A stretch of DNA of 64,000 nucleotides from Hypholoma sublateritium FD-334 SS-4 (GCA_000827495.1 KN817542.1:232178-296177), one strand, 5' to 3'. Counted from the first letter of the stretch, positions 37,801-49,200 are shown. The notes: a model not told the origin generated them from the letters alone. Program-made: numbers and translations.

Positions 37801-39885
37801 AAAAAATGTGTTTAAATGTAAATATAAGTAAAAGATATAGCCTAATCATTTTTGTGACTATCCTCACAGGTAAATTTCCCAGTATATGTTATGCACAAGC
37901 TGCACAGACAGTGTGGATAATGTTTATAAATAGATTTTGAGCATGTGACCTGCTTACAAATTTGATCAGCCCTGCCATATTAGGAAATATGGTGGGGGCA
38001 GGGAGGGGTCTGAGAGTCCTTATTTCTAAAAAGGGACATTGTGTACAGTAATTATTTTTTGCGTACCCCTTGTTTCTGGCATCTAATATGAGGGTCGACC
38101 CCGGGTCGACCCTGGGCCGGCCCTCAGGGCCGGGTCACCTAGGTGCTGACCCTGACCCCTGACCCTCAGGGCCGGGTCAGGGTCGACCCTGGGGCCGGTG
38201 AGGGTCGGCCCGGCCCTCGGACAGTCTAATAGCAAGGGACTTAACCTCAATACCTATAAAGATCACTCCCTAGGAGACTACGTGGAAATGATCAGGAGAA
38301 ATGGAACTGTTGATTCCTATTCAACAGAAGCGGTAAGCCACTGCTCTCTAGTTCCCATTTGGCACTCAAAACATTTATTAGATGGAGTTGGAGCACCGCT
38401 CTCCAAAATCGCGCTATCTTCGCACAAGCCGCAAAAATTTTGAGGAACAACTAAGCCGCATTGAGCGACGTCAAGCTCGTCTTCGGCGAATCCGGCAAAA
38501 GCTTGACGATCTCACCAGCAATCACAAGACGTTCGTGCACGAGAAAGGGCCGGAGTCGATGTCCTCAAATTACCACATTGGAAAAACGCAGAACCACGCT
38601 CTTGACTTAGGGTCTCTCGCTAGAGAATCAGGGAGTCTTGCTACAAAGGTGCTTTTCTGTATGGAATAAGCTAGTCTGAGTTGAGTTTGCTGAAATGGCT
38701 TTATAACCGGCACCAGGATTTCACAAATCGCTTGAAAGAACATCTTTTTCCTAGAATTCTTGCACAGCTTGAAGTAGACACCCCTAGCTTTGAATCTGGT
38801 GGACCTACCCTCGCAGAGACAGCACGGGACGCCATCATGATCAAGGATAACCGAGTTTTCAATCACAAACTGGCTCGCTTCTACCACACAACGTACGACG
38901 TTCGCCGGTCAGAAGACGTCATTAACCCTAGAACGTCACATTGCGATATCATGCTGCTGGCTGATTTTACCTCCGGGGAGACAAATTCTTTGGATACAGC
39001 CAGTGCAGACCACCCCTTTCTCTACGGTCGAGCAATCGGGATCTATCATGTCAACGTTGTCTACATCGGTCCAGGTATGAAGGGGTACGAGCCAATACGT
39101 TTTGAATTCTTACATGTGCGCTGGTTTCAAATCGACAAGACCCAAGCATCACGCAGAGCTTTGTCTGCTTGGGATTCATTACGCCTTGACCTACTATCGT
39201 TTCCGCCAGCAACCGGCAACGATGCCTTTGGCTTCCTGGACCCCACCCTCGTTCTCCGGAGCTGTCATTTGATTCCGGCTTTTGCATTCGGGAAGAGCAA
39301 CTCAAATCAAGCTGGCCATATACTCGCGGCAAGGAATGATAATGACTGGAACAGCTACTACGTTAATCGGTGCGACACAGTTATTGCCAAATATTTTCTC
39401 TTCGCTGAAGTTATTACAGCTTTGTTGATCGTGATATGGCTATGCGATATCATTGGGGCCTAGGTATCGGCCATACTTACTCTCATGGTCGGGATGTTTA
39501 CTCCCAACAAGGCCCAACCACATCAGACCTATCCGACAGTTCAGTCCAAGCTTTTGATGCCTCCAGAGGTGCAGGCGACGGCGAGAAGCAGAACGACAGC
39601 GACGAGCATCTGCCAGTGAAGGCCTCGGAGCCGCAGGATGCGGGCGATGCGGGCGACGAGCACCTGGCCACGGAGCGGGAGGATGTGGAGGATGTGGGTG
39701 ACGAGCGCCTGCCAGTCACGCAGACCATAGAGCTAGAGGATACGGCGGATTCAGATGCGAGCACGACTGACGACTCGGATGAGGATGGGTCGAGCTGCGA
39801 TGAACAGGAAGGTGATTGCGACTCAGGTGATCTTCAAGTTGAAGAAGAAAGCCTGGAATTATATCATACGTATCATTCAGAGTAG
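34866..39885 (+). mobile_element. Plavaka-type transposase gene, interrupted by a MITE
   Basis: Transposase of the Plavaka group (CACTA-like DNA transposons common in agaricomycetes). The first exon MALGRYISMDEF carries a zinc finger (CLACGRIF...HARSC). Later exons give the typical order: FRHFHLEPYELRWRRRDM, VYGELYTSPVFLEAQEE, GLMFGSDSTHLTSFGSASLW, YMYFGNESKYRR, GGKGPSDAFMTHLQRE, EAYEHGIVIECCDGKKRRFY, CPCPRCLVPK, FNLFSIFLVDFMHEFEIGVW, RAVPTFGRDSIRRFTNN, HWHAMAKLRQHTEL, then LEHRSPKSRYLRTSRKN, VDRDMAMRYHWGLGIGHTYS and an acidic tail ending at 39885. Introns include 35166-35226, 36298-36357, 36590-36637, 38332-38381 and one near 39371-39420. Apart from the insertion at 37627-38228 every exon joins in frame, so the copy was recently functional. 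Confidence 0.92.
37635..38228. mobile_element. 594-bp hAT-like MITE inserted in the transposase
   Basis: Terminal inverted repeats begin TAGACTGTCC(A/G)AGGGCCGGG and end CCCGGCCCTCGGACAGTCTA. The element is flanked by the 8-bp direct repeat ATAGCAAG (37627-37634 and 38229-38236). Removing the element and one repeat restores the reading frame exactly (KHSKGLNLNTYK). Both subterminal regions are packed with CCCTGACCC/GGGTCAGGG and GGGTCGACCC words, while the centre (about 37790-38090) is AT-rich. There is no open frame for a transposase, so it is non-autonomous. An 8-bp duplication and TA-starting ends suit the hAT superfamily. Confidence 0.9.
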
Positions 39886-41493
39886 GCCGGGCGACTAAAG
39901 TCATGATTATCTAAAATTCTCATCATCACCTTACCGCGAGACGTCAATTATTTCAAATTTTACATATTCTTCAGTATTTACAACTTGTACTATGTACACA
40001 CAGACGTGAGCTACGACGCTCACAATTGTCGATTTGTGCCCAGCATACCTCCGAGTCGCTGCAGTAGCCAAGAGGCACCCGGGACTACTGAGGCGTGAAA
40101 CGCGAGCTTCACAGCTCACGTTCCGCATCCGGCCCATGCTGCAGTGGCAGAGGAGTGGTCGGGACAATTGCGGCACGAAATACCGGCTTCATAGCTGGTG
40201 ATTCGTTTCGCGTCGCGTTTCACGTCTAGTAGGCGTGGAGGGGCGGAACGACGAATGGAGCGACAGCGGCGCGATATACGAGCTCACGCAGACACTGTGG
40301 CCCTCTCGTCGAGTCTCGAATGGGCGAGGGCGAGGTGGAACGGCGACATCATTGAGAGGTGGGTCGATGGGAATTGGAGAAACTACCGTCGTGGCGATGT
40401 TGTTGAGTCCGGCGGACGCGGAGCGGCGGGAGTAACATGCAAAGGCACCCACGCGAGCATCAAAGCTCGTGTGGGCAATGTGCTAGTGCTATTAGGTTCG
40501 AGAGGCTCAGCGACGCTGCACGGCGGCGCTATTGGGTCCATAAGGATAGGAGCGGCGAGGGGCACAGAACGGCCCCCGCGCGACCTTAGTAATGGCGGCG
40601 TCAATGGGACCTGCTCAAGGCTCGCGGTGGGCATTGCAGGCACGTATCGGCGTCGGCGGCGTCCCGTACAGCCCGGGCAGCATCGCTCCCGAAGGCGCCG
40701 TGTTAACGATGTCGCAAGCTGAAAATGCGAGGAAGCGAGGAACGGTGCCAATTCACAGTACGTTGCCTGCACAAGCGCCGCTGCAGCGTTCTTGGATGCC
40801 GGAGGGGTCGGGAAGCGAGACGGCATGGCAGACCACGCGCGAAGTCGGTGCGCGCGAGGAGACTGCGCACCACACGCCGGCTCCAGGCCATGTGCGGCTG
40901 TGCGTCCTTCCGTGCATACCGCGCCTCCGAGTTCTGAGGTAAGTACACTCGCTCGTCAAGAGGCAAGCGATCTGCTCACCTCGCGAGATCGCCCGCGTCC
41001 ATGTGCCTGTGGGGCGTCATTCGGGGGATGCGGCGTCTGCCGCGTTCTGTGCCATATCAACAGCGGGCAGTCGGCGGCGCGGAACAGCGCGCGGGAGTAA
41101 AGACTGCGGGAATTGGATCGTGGATCGTGGGGCAGTGGGATCTCTACTTCGCTCCCCAGCCGTGCGGTGCCCATTAGCGATGTTCCGGTACGGTCGTCCT
41201 GCGGGTGTCGTAGCACGCCGACCATTTGGCTGGTGCTTGTGAGGACAGAGGTATGTGTCGGCTGTGGGTGCGTATGCGTGGAGGAGAATGAGGGGTGTAA
41301 TGTGAAGGCGGCGGCGGACTCCGAGTCAGACGTGTATGTACGGGGCCCGGGCCGTTGGCGTGCCAAGAACATGAAGCGGTCACGTGTCATAACTGATTCT
41401 GAAGACCCAACAACTTTCAAGTTTCAACATTCTGCCTCGCCTTAATGTTCATCATGGGCATCGCAAGTCCCTATCTTCCTGTCCATCACCTTC
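39886..41493. other. GC-rich region after the transposase
   Basis: About 1.6 kb. At 40095-40180 lies an inverted, diverged copy of the repeat seen at 24398 and 33017. From 40200 to 41430 the sequence is GC-rich with many overlapping frames on both strands, none with consistent codon use. It may include the right end of the Plavaka element; I could not find clear CACTA-type termini. Confidence 0.4.
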
Positions 41494-42434
41494 ATGACAG
41501 GCCAAAGCAATGCAGCACCTGATGATGGAGCTTCCTCCGGTAACGTAGCTTGGTATACATACCCCCTTCCGCGAGCTGATTCCGAGTCTATAATCATCGT
41601 GTATTCCTTCGTACTTTGTTACCTCCGTAGTCTGCATCGACGACGAGAGTGTAACTCAACATGCGAGGGGAGAGGGCTTGACATGTTCTTTGTTCAAAGG
41701 GCAGCTCCGCACCGCCGTGAATCATCGGTAAGACCTTCGTTTGTGCTCCCTGTTTCGCACTGCATAACATGCCTATCATCGCTTTTGCAGGCCTCTCCCC
41801 AACTGCGCGCGGGCTGAACAACGCAGATACACTCATACAGAGTGTGATAATCAGCTCCGCCGCAATCGTGTCTGTGACGGCGACCACGAAGTTTACGAGC
41901 GGCATGTCTCCTTAAAAGCAAAGTTGGAGGCATGCTTCGAGAAACTTTGCCGCACCAGCCCGACGAAAGTAAGTAGAGCCTGTGTGGAAGCATTGCGCGC
42001 TTGCTAACTCTACGTGGGCGCCGTGTAGACACCCCACGTCTACCATGCCATCGCAGCGGGCCTCTTAAAATACCATCCGCTCCTAGTTTGCCCGTCTGTC
42101 AAGAGTGGTGAGCCTTTGTCAAGTTAGCCCTTTTGGTTGGCCCACCACTTCAGCAATCTGCACAATGATAGGGAGTGAGTTCGATTTACCGGGGATTAAG
42201 GGGGTAGCCAGCGGGCGAGGAGTTGGACGAACTCCGGATGTTAAGTACAGCAGATATGACACATGCATCGACTGACTTGCTGTACTTCCATCTGTGCTGC
42301 ACAGGCCTTCAGGTTGTCATCCGTGCTACCTCTACACTGTTATATGAAATTTTCAGAGGTATGCCAGCCATTGAGAGGTTTACGTGAGCCACTGACAGAG
42401 GTATGTTCTGTTACAGATGTCAAAGACCCAATGA
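41494..42434 (+). CDS. possible small multi-exon hypothetical gene
   Basis: Not recognised. It is too fragmented to show as one open frame. Spliced by eye: MTGQSNAAPDDGASS (41494-), intron about 41540-41629, VCIDDESVTQHARGEG...RTAVNHR, intron 41730-41790, PLPNCARAEQRRYTHTE...CRTSPTK, intron about 41968-42028, TPHVYHAIAAGLLKYHPLL..VKS, intron about 42107-42153, AICTMIGSEFDLPGIKG...RTPD, intron about 42239-42304, AFRLSSVLPLHCYMKFSE, intron about 42359-42417, MSKTQ and TGA at 42432-42434. All introns are GT-AG and keep frame, giving about 200 aa with several Cys. The consistency of six introns argues for a real gene, but short exons can be joined by chance. Confidence 0.4.
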
Positions 42435-43500
42435 GGGGATGACGCACTTCATCCCGACAAGGAGGCTCCCGTGGAGCCGGTTGGTAACGCCGAACAATGT
42501 AATTATCTCAAATTCATATACTTGAATAAATTTTATTGTCGAATGCTCCACGCTATGGATTAAACCTGCCAGTGGAAGTTGTCTACAATACCTAGTAAAT
42601 TGTGTGGTAAACGAGCGTGATTTCTGAATATGGGATATTATAGACTATTCTTACTAATTATCCCGGGAGGGTTTTTCTGATACGGTATCAACTGTATGTA
42701 AAGAAATTCAAAACCCATGCTGTTGGACCAGGTCCTCATTGTCTGTATTTGGAATCTTTGATACTAACTGTACTTATTATAATAGCTGTAGTACATACTG
42801 ATCTTTGACAAAAACAAATTTCTTGTACTACTGATAACTTCATTTTTGACACAACAATATTGACTAGTTTTACAATTACCGTCAAGAATATTGTAAGTCA
42901 ATCATGATCTGTAGGGTTTCCTATTTCTTATAATTCATTCAATAGATTTACAACAGTCTCCAATAACTTTGTGAGCATTTCATGATCAGCAAGACATCCC
43001 TCACACTTGTCGGCACTTGAACTGAGCTTCAAGTAAGCTGCGACTCTGACATATAACGATTATCGTTGGCTGGATGCCAATAAGTGTGAATCCAGTACGG
43101 CAAATCAACATAATTCTTATGATGCCATTAGATAGGTATATCCGAATTGACAAGGCTTACAGGGACGGTTATTTTTGTTGAAGAACAATGATCATATTAA
43201 ATAGCTAAACAAGCCTTGAACCAGACTTTTGTATGCGGCTCGCAGTCAGAAAAGCATTCTTTGTATGCTCCAGCTTATTCAATTAGTTGTAACTCTGACA
43301 GAGTCCTGACTATCACTGCTGAGATATCGGCTGAATGAAGCGCATATGATATTTTTATTGAAGAATTATGACTACATTAGATAGAAGAACTATGATGTTC
43401 CAGACTTATGTGAGTGGGTCATGATCAGTAAGGTGTGCAGCCTGAAAGCAAGGTGTTAAAATTGTATAATTTGCAAAACAACGAATATGCAGAATGATGA
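42435..43500. other. AT-rich region with diverged repeats
   Basis: About 1.07 kb, strongly AT-rich. Segments near 43165-43250 and 43345-43435 resemble each other (TATTTTT(G/A)TTGAAGAA..ATGA, then CCAGACTT(T)T, then TCAGTAAG/TCAGAAAG). Weaker copies are near 42895 and 42960 (CATGATC(T/A)G..). No gene seen. Confidence 0.45.
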
Positions 43501-44000
43501 TTAATTATAAGAGTAATCCGGGAAAATCAGCGGGCCCCCAATTTCCCGATGATATGGATTTGGTGGCACATTTGGGTCATAGTAACTTATATCAGGGGAT
43601 TTGGTGGTATCGTCGTCGAGGTCCGTGTCTGCCGAACCACCTGCATCAATGGGTCTAAGATGGGGTACTGGCCGCCGATTTCTGTGCATGACCGTAGACA
43701 AAGTGTCCACAATGCCGTGGGGGTAGCCACGGGCTTTATGTAACGAATAAATGTTTTCTTCGCCGGTCATAATCAATGCTTTGAGCCGTGTACTATTAGC
43801 GACTTGGTTGAACGTCGTCTGAGAACATATGGAAACATCCAGTAATTTTCGCCAGTCCTCAATTGATTGGAGTCCGAGACATCTGGTATATCAGCCCGCT
43901 TTTCTTTATATTGAATAACACGTTCAACTTTTGCTGCGGCTGCTAAGTAAGCGGGAGTGTTGACGATGTCCATGTGGTTCGAGTTTGGCGTGTCAGTCAT
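43501..44000 (-). pseudogene. PD-(D/E)XK-like family, copy B (3'-truncated, frameshifted)
   Basis: Starting at 44000 the frame reads MTDTPNSNHMDIVNTPAYLAA, matching copy C (DVISTAAYLAALAKVE). After PDV a 16-nt deletion relative to copy C shifts the frame; the conserved sequence continues as EDWRKLLDVSICSQTTF in another phase and reaches MTGEENIYSLHKARGYPHG and KSPDISYYDPN. The copy then ends GGPLIFPDYSYN with a stop at 43501-43503 and lacks the EVA core and all that follows. It is therefore broken at both levels. It lies head-to-tail with copy C. Confidence 0.6.
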
Positions 44001-44802
44001 GTCTGGGAGTGGTTTGGAATGAATTTCTGGAGTAGCGACAAGCTGAGCTTATTCCATTTATTAAGTGAAAAGACAGAGTTTTGACTCGGAAACTTACCAG
44101 TGAGCTAGGTTCGTTCCAAGCCGCCTTCTGCCGGCAGATGTTTGGTATGTAAACATAGCCTTATATGGGCACATTTCAACGTCCGCAGGACGCTGCGAAG
44201 GCGCCGCTTGCGGCCGGAGCACGTGGGCTTGCTCCGAACCTACCAGTGAGCGGCCCGTCGTGACTCTCGCCTCGGCCAAATATGGTCTTTACTTGGCGTT
44301 ATTTGGTATCATAACACGGCTCGCGCCGAGGCAGCAGCCTCCACGACTTTGAGGGTATTACACCTTGTTTATACTACCAGTAAACCAATTTCATGGTCTC
44401 GATAGAATCCTAGCACATATCTTGAAAAACTACAATTTTTCTTGCTCGATGGTGCACTGAATAGAATGGGCAATCGATTGGCGCCCGGGGGTTTTATATT
44501 TCATCCCAATCAAGAACAAGTGCCAAACAAGTACTCGCGCAGGCCAACTTGGAACCAATATTGCAACCAAAAACCTTCTACCGTATACAGGCACTGGCAT
44601 TGACGCATCTTGATAATTGATTTGGAGGCTGTAACACATGGCTCAGATGTATACTAGATATCAGAAGGATTTGCAGTGACTTTGTTTGGACTCAAATCTC
44701 GGCTTGAAGGAAGGCTCAGCATAGGACTCGAACTTCCCAGAGGTCTCAAGGTCTCCAGACTCCGACTCGTTATCCCCAGCCAGCTACGAGAGGTTCACAT
44801 TA
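44001..44802. other. spacer between copies B and C
   Basis: About 800 bp. It contains a duplicated fragment (44273-44350) of the sequence just upstream of the RhoGAP gene. No gene. Confidence 0.5.
44273..44350 (+). repeat. duplicated copy of the RhoGAP upstream region
   Basis: CGGCCAAATATGGTCTTTAC and the following CTTGGCGTTATTTGGTA, ACGGCTCGCG, AGGCAGCAGC and CTCCACGACTTTG match 46085-46171 in order with few changes and one short gap. Confidence 0.85.
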
Positions 44803-45957
44803 TCAGACCTGAGACTGGCGAATTTTTCTGGGTTGTAGATATTTCTTCAGACGGTCGAGTTCCGCTTCGTCCCGTGTTTGCATTGCGCGGCATGCAGATT
44901 TGCATTGAGCTTCTTGCAGATAGTCCTCCTTGACAGCCTTGATGATGGCGGCATACTGAAGTTCGACGTATACTTCTTTATTCCAGGCTGAGGATTCTGC
45001 GAGTTCGTGGTACATATCTTGATTCAATATTTTGATAGATCCATCCAATTGTTCATCGTTTGGTCGCAGAATCTAAACCACTAGTGTGAATTCATTAACT
45101 GAAATATTCAAGGAAACTACTCACTTCAGTTTCCGTTCTTCCAACCTTCTACGTAACTATATCTCCTCCCCAATTCGAGATGAACAGATATTCATCTGCT
45201 AGAGGCGATGCTAAATCTTCATCGCTATGACCATCTGTTCTCCTGAGAAATCCACATTCGCAATCGTTGGTGCCTTCGTCTTCGATAAAATCATGCACTC
45301 TCCATACGGAGATCGTGATACTTCCTGAAAACTCCTCAGTGATATCTGGTTCACTCAGGCTCTGTATAGTGATGCTTATTGCCATGTTAATGTTTCCCCC
45401 CGAAGCTCCTACCCAACGCGCACAATCTGAGCCCAACTTTCTTGCGTCCTCGGCGAATGCAACCTCCCAAATTATTGTGGGGTACATGCGCCTGTATCTC
45501 TCTAGCATGGAGTCTTTTGGTGGTTTGTTGGGGTCGTAGTAACTATAATCAGGGGATTTAGTCGTCCCGTCTTCGAGGTGCACGTCTGCTGAGCCATATG
45601 CTTGGATGTGGTCGAGATGGGGTATTGGCCGCTTATTAGCGAATATGACTTGAGATATTCTGCTCATAATATTGCTGGGGTATCCGGGGCGTTTAACATA
45701 TAGGTGCTCTCTCCGTGGGTCGTAATCGATACTTTGGGCCGTTTATTAGAATCGAACATTGTCTGAAAACATAAAACACACCGTAATTTTTCCCAGTCGT
45801 TGACTAACTGGAGACACTCAAAGATCTCCTTCGAGACGTTTTGTATATTGGCCTGCCTTTATTTGACCTGAAGAACGAGTTCAACTTTTGCCAAAGCAGC
45901 CAAATAGGCCGCGGTGCTGATGACGTCCGAGTCCGTCATGATATAACTTCTGACATA
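44803..45957 (-). pseudogene. PD-(D/E)XK-like family, copy C (most complete, decayed)
   Basis: The longest of three copies. From ATG 45957 it reads MTDSDVISTAAYLAALAKVE, then a TAA at a position where copy B has Glu. Conserved sequence continues (DWEKLR, then a 4-nt shift before RPGYPSNIMSRISQVIF), then IPHLDHIQAYGSADVHL, KSPDYSYYDPNKPP, YPTIIWEVAFAEDARKLGS, CARWVGASGGNINMAISI and CGFLRRTDGHSDED. A TAG replaces the Trp of copy A's FTWMVGRTE. A GT-AG intron (about 45073-45124) leads to ILRPNDEQLDGSIKILN and the stop at 44803. SPD plus PTxxxEVA suggests the PD-(D/E)XK/Uma2-like fold. At least two nonsense changes and one frameshift make it a pseudogene. Confidence 0.65.
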
Positions 45958-46250
45958 GCTACAGACTGGACCTATTATATTCCTCAGTAAACATAACAGG
46001 AGCATCTTGATTCGTGTACTCACCTGTGAGCGGCTATGCTAAGAGCAAGCTAAGAGAGCAACATGAACTTGAACTGTCGGGACTCGGCCAAATGTGGTCT
46101 CTGCTTGGCGTTGTTTGGTAGCACAGCACGGCTCGCGAGGCAGCAGCGGAGTGGACCCTCCACGACTTTGCCAACCGACTCCCTCCCTTAAAGTCCAACC
46201 ACGACAACGAATTAACGACCGGCCACCTCGAAGACGCCCGACACACCTTC
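45958..46250. other. region between copy C and the RhoGAP gene
   Basis: About 290 bp. Contains 46085-46171, the source (or sister) of the duplicated fragment at 44273-44350, and the probable RhoGAP promoter and leader. Confidence 0.5.
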
Positions 46251-49200
46251 ATGGCGGTTCTTTCGCTGCCACTCACGTTCGGAAACTCATTCTGGTCTCA
46301 GGACTACCGCAAGGGACTCGAGGTCCTGTACGGGAAACTCGAACAGGTCCGTGCAGCTCCGGCGCAGCACCCCACACCTATTTGACGCTGCGTTTTCCAG
46401 GGAATTGTAGAAAACGAAGAAATAGTCGCGTTTGTGAGGGTATGTCGTTCATTTCCAGCGCGCGTGGCGACGGAGCATGACGGTATGACCCCAGGCCCGT
46501 GCTCAAGCGGAGGGCAATATCGCAAATGCCCTGATCAACCCCCTTCCTACAAGCAAATCCGGTATGTGTTTCAATCTTAGCCCGTCCGCCCAGCTATTCT
46601 CACAACATTGCGCATAGGGGCAGGATTTGGGGCCGATGACGGCGCTTCGCTCCTTATGGCATTCCGCGGACTGCAGGCCGAGTCTGCGGCTCAGGGCCAG
46701 GCGCACAATAGCATTGCAAAGGAGCTTTCGACGCTCGTCGCAGATCCGTTTGACGACTGGGCGCGTTCGTACAAGGTTCGATTTAACCACAATACCCAGT
46801 CAGAATGCTTGGAGCCTTACACTGTAACAGGAGCGCGTCAAACAGAACAAGGCTACCGTCATCGACAACTGGCTCAAATCGTACGAACAGGCGCGCACGG
46901 ATATAGGGAAGCTGAAGAACCAGTACCTAAATAAGGTCCGGCGGGCAGACGAGGCCGAAGACGAGTACGTGGAGCATTTGCATTCATTACGTCCGATTAC
47001 CCTGACTGACGTCCTCAGTGCCAAATTCGCGCCCAATAGTGGCGACGCCTCGGCTGACAAGTTCACTCATTCGCCTCGCGTTAGGCCCGTTGATAGCCAC
47101 AGAACTCCGCCACAACGTACCGTCAGCGTCTCCGAGCGCATTTCCCAGCGTCTCAAAGAGATTCAGAAGCGAAGTGCTGCAGCGTTGGCCAGTGCGACCT
47201 CCACGGCAGACCCGAATGCCTCGCCAGAATCTCTTGATGAGGAAAAGCCGCTGCCCAATGTTGACAAAGGCAAGGGCAAAGAGCGCGACTACGGTGATCT
47301 ACAACGGGTTGCATCACCACCGCCTCTGTCACCGCTTCCGCCCCCGAAGGATATCCTCCCCGACTCGCCTGTGCCGCTGACACCCATGCCGATCCTCCTG
47401 GCGGGCCTGGCGCTTGCCCCTGCTGCTGTTTCGCAGCTGCTTGCCCGTGCAGCTACTGAACTGCCGCTTCGTTCAGTCCGCTTCCCGCTTCTTGGAGAGT
47501 ACAACGACGCGTTTACGGGCGAGGAGTTCGTCTCCTGGCTTCAAGACAATGTACAGGGTTTGGGCGGAAGCTTAGACCGCGCTGAGGAAGCGGCGAAAGA
47601 TATTGCCCAACGAGAGGGTTTATTGCGCAGGCTCGGCGAGCTTGGAAACTTGTTCGAAGATTCTGATGATGCTTGGTATCAGTTTAGGCCCAAGGTGCGT
47701 TGTCAATTTTCTTATAAGCGTGGGCTATCAACTAATTTTTTCCCGCAGGCATTTGAACTCGGTAAAACGCCGTCTGACGAGCCAATGTCCCCCACTGGCG
47801 CAGCTCAGGCCGACAACCTGTTCAAGAAAACAGGAACCTTCGTGAGCCTAGTGAGCAAGGCATTGAACAACAACGCCAACTCTGAGCCAACCTATATCCG
47901 CGCACGTCATGAAGCGGACGAGGCAGACAAGACTTACAGAATCGCCGTGAGGAAGCTCGATCGACACCGATTGGCGTTGGAGGAGCGGGTTGAAGAGACA
48001 CTGAAGTTGCTGCAGAGGTGGGAGAGCGAGCGCCTAAGAGCAGTCAAGACTGTGCTTCTGCAATACCAAGGAACGATCAACAACCTCCCTAAATCACTCG
48101 AGCCTGCCATCGAGCGCTCGGCCACACTCGTCGCATCGTACCAGCCCGAGTCGGACCTGACCGCTCTCATCGAGCGGTACCGCACAGGGCCCTTCCGCCC
48201 TGACCCGCAGATTTACGAGTCCGTCGCCCACGACGAATCCGACGTCGTCTTCGGCATCGACCTGCGCAAGTGGGCCGAGGGTGGCTGGTACGCGCTCACG
48301 CAGACCGGCGCACCGGGCGCAACGACGCCGCCGCGCGAGCCAATCCCGCCGGTGCTCACGGCGCTGCTCGGCGCGCTCGACGCAGCGTATGTCACGGCAC
48401 CGAACGACGCGCACAAGCGGAAGAGCTGGATCTACGAGGTGCCGCTCGGTGCGGTGCACCAGCTGCGCGAGAGCCTGAACGCGGTGCCTCCCGGGCAGCC
48501 GTTCCCCCCGGCGCTGCTCGGCACGTTCGACCTGCCCGTGCTTGCGGCATGCGTGAAGCTCTGGATGCTCGAGTTGAACCCACCGCTTGGGCTATGGGAA
48601 GGCTGGGAGGAGTTCCGCAAACTGTACCCAACGGTCGGCGGACGGGCGGCGGCGGCCACGGAGTCAGAGGAGGGCGCCGAGGACAGTGGCAACGAGGAGG
48701 CGGCCCGCTTGAACAGGGTGGCTGGGGCGCTGTTGAGGCTCCCTCGTGTGCATTTGCTGGTCCTGGACGCGATCGTGAAGCACTTGAAAACCCTGGCGGA
48801 CAGTACGAAGACAGAGGAAAGCGATGAGGTGTTCTTCACGAAGCTTGCGCTGTCGATGGGACGAAGTGAGATCATTTGTTATATTTCTAGAGTCTGTGGT
48901 TATTAATGCCGGATTTTAGCCGTTCTGCGGCCCAAGGTGGAGAGCGAGCTTTCCATTCAGGATCGTCATCCTACCTGTACGTCTTTCTCTACAATCACCT
49001 CGAATATGCGCTGATAACACTACTTACAGTGTTCTTCATTGATCTGCTCAAAAACTATGACACTCTCCTCCCCCCGACTATCGCACGCAAGAAGCGTGAT
49101 TCTGAGCGCAAGCTCCCTATCCGAAAGCGCACTGCACCGATTGATATGCGCTTGAGTAGAAGCAAGATCTCCGTGGGCGCAGATACCCAGCAATTGCTTG

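Noticed and set aside
46440..46458. GTATGT...TTCCAG as a 19-nt intron in the RhoGAP gene
   Set aside because: Removing it puts the following conserved RVATEHD segment out of frame, and 19 nt is too short for splicing.
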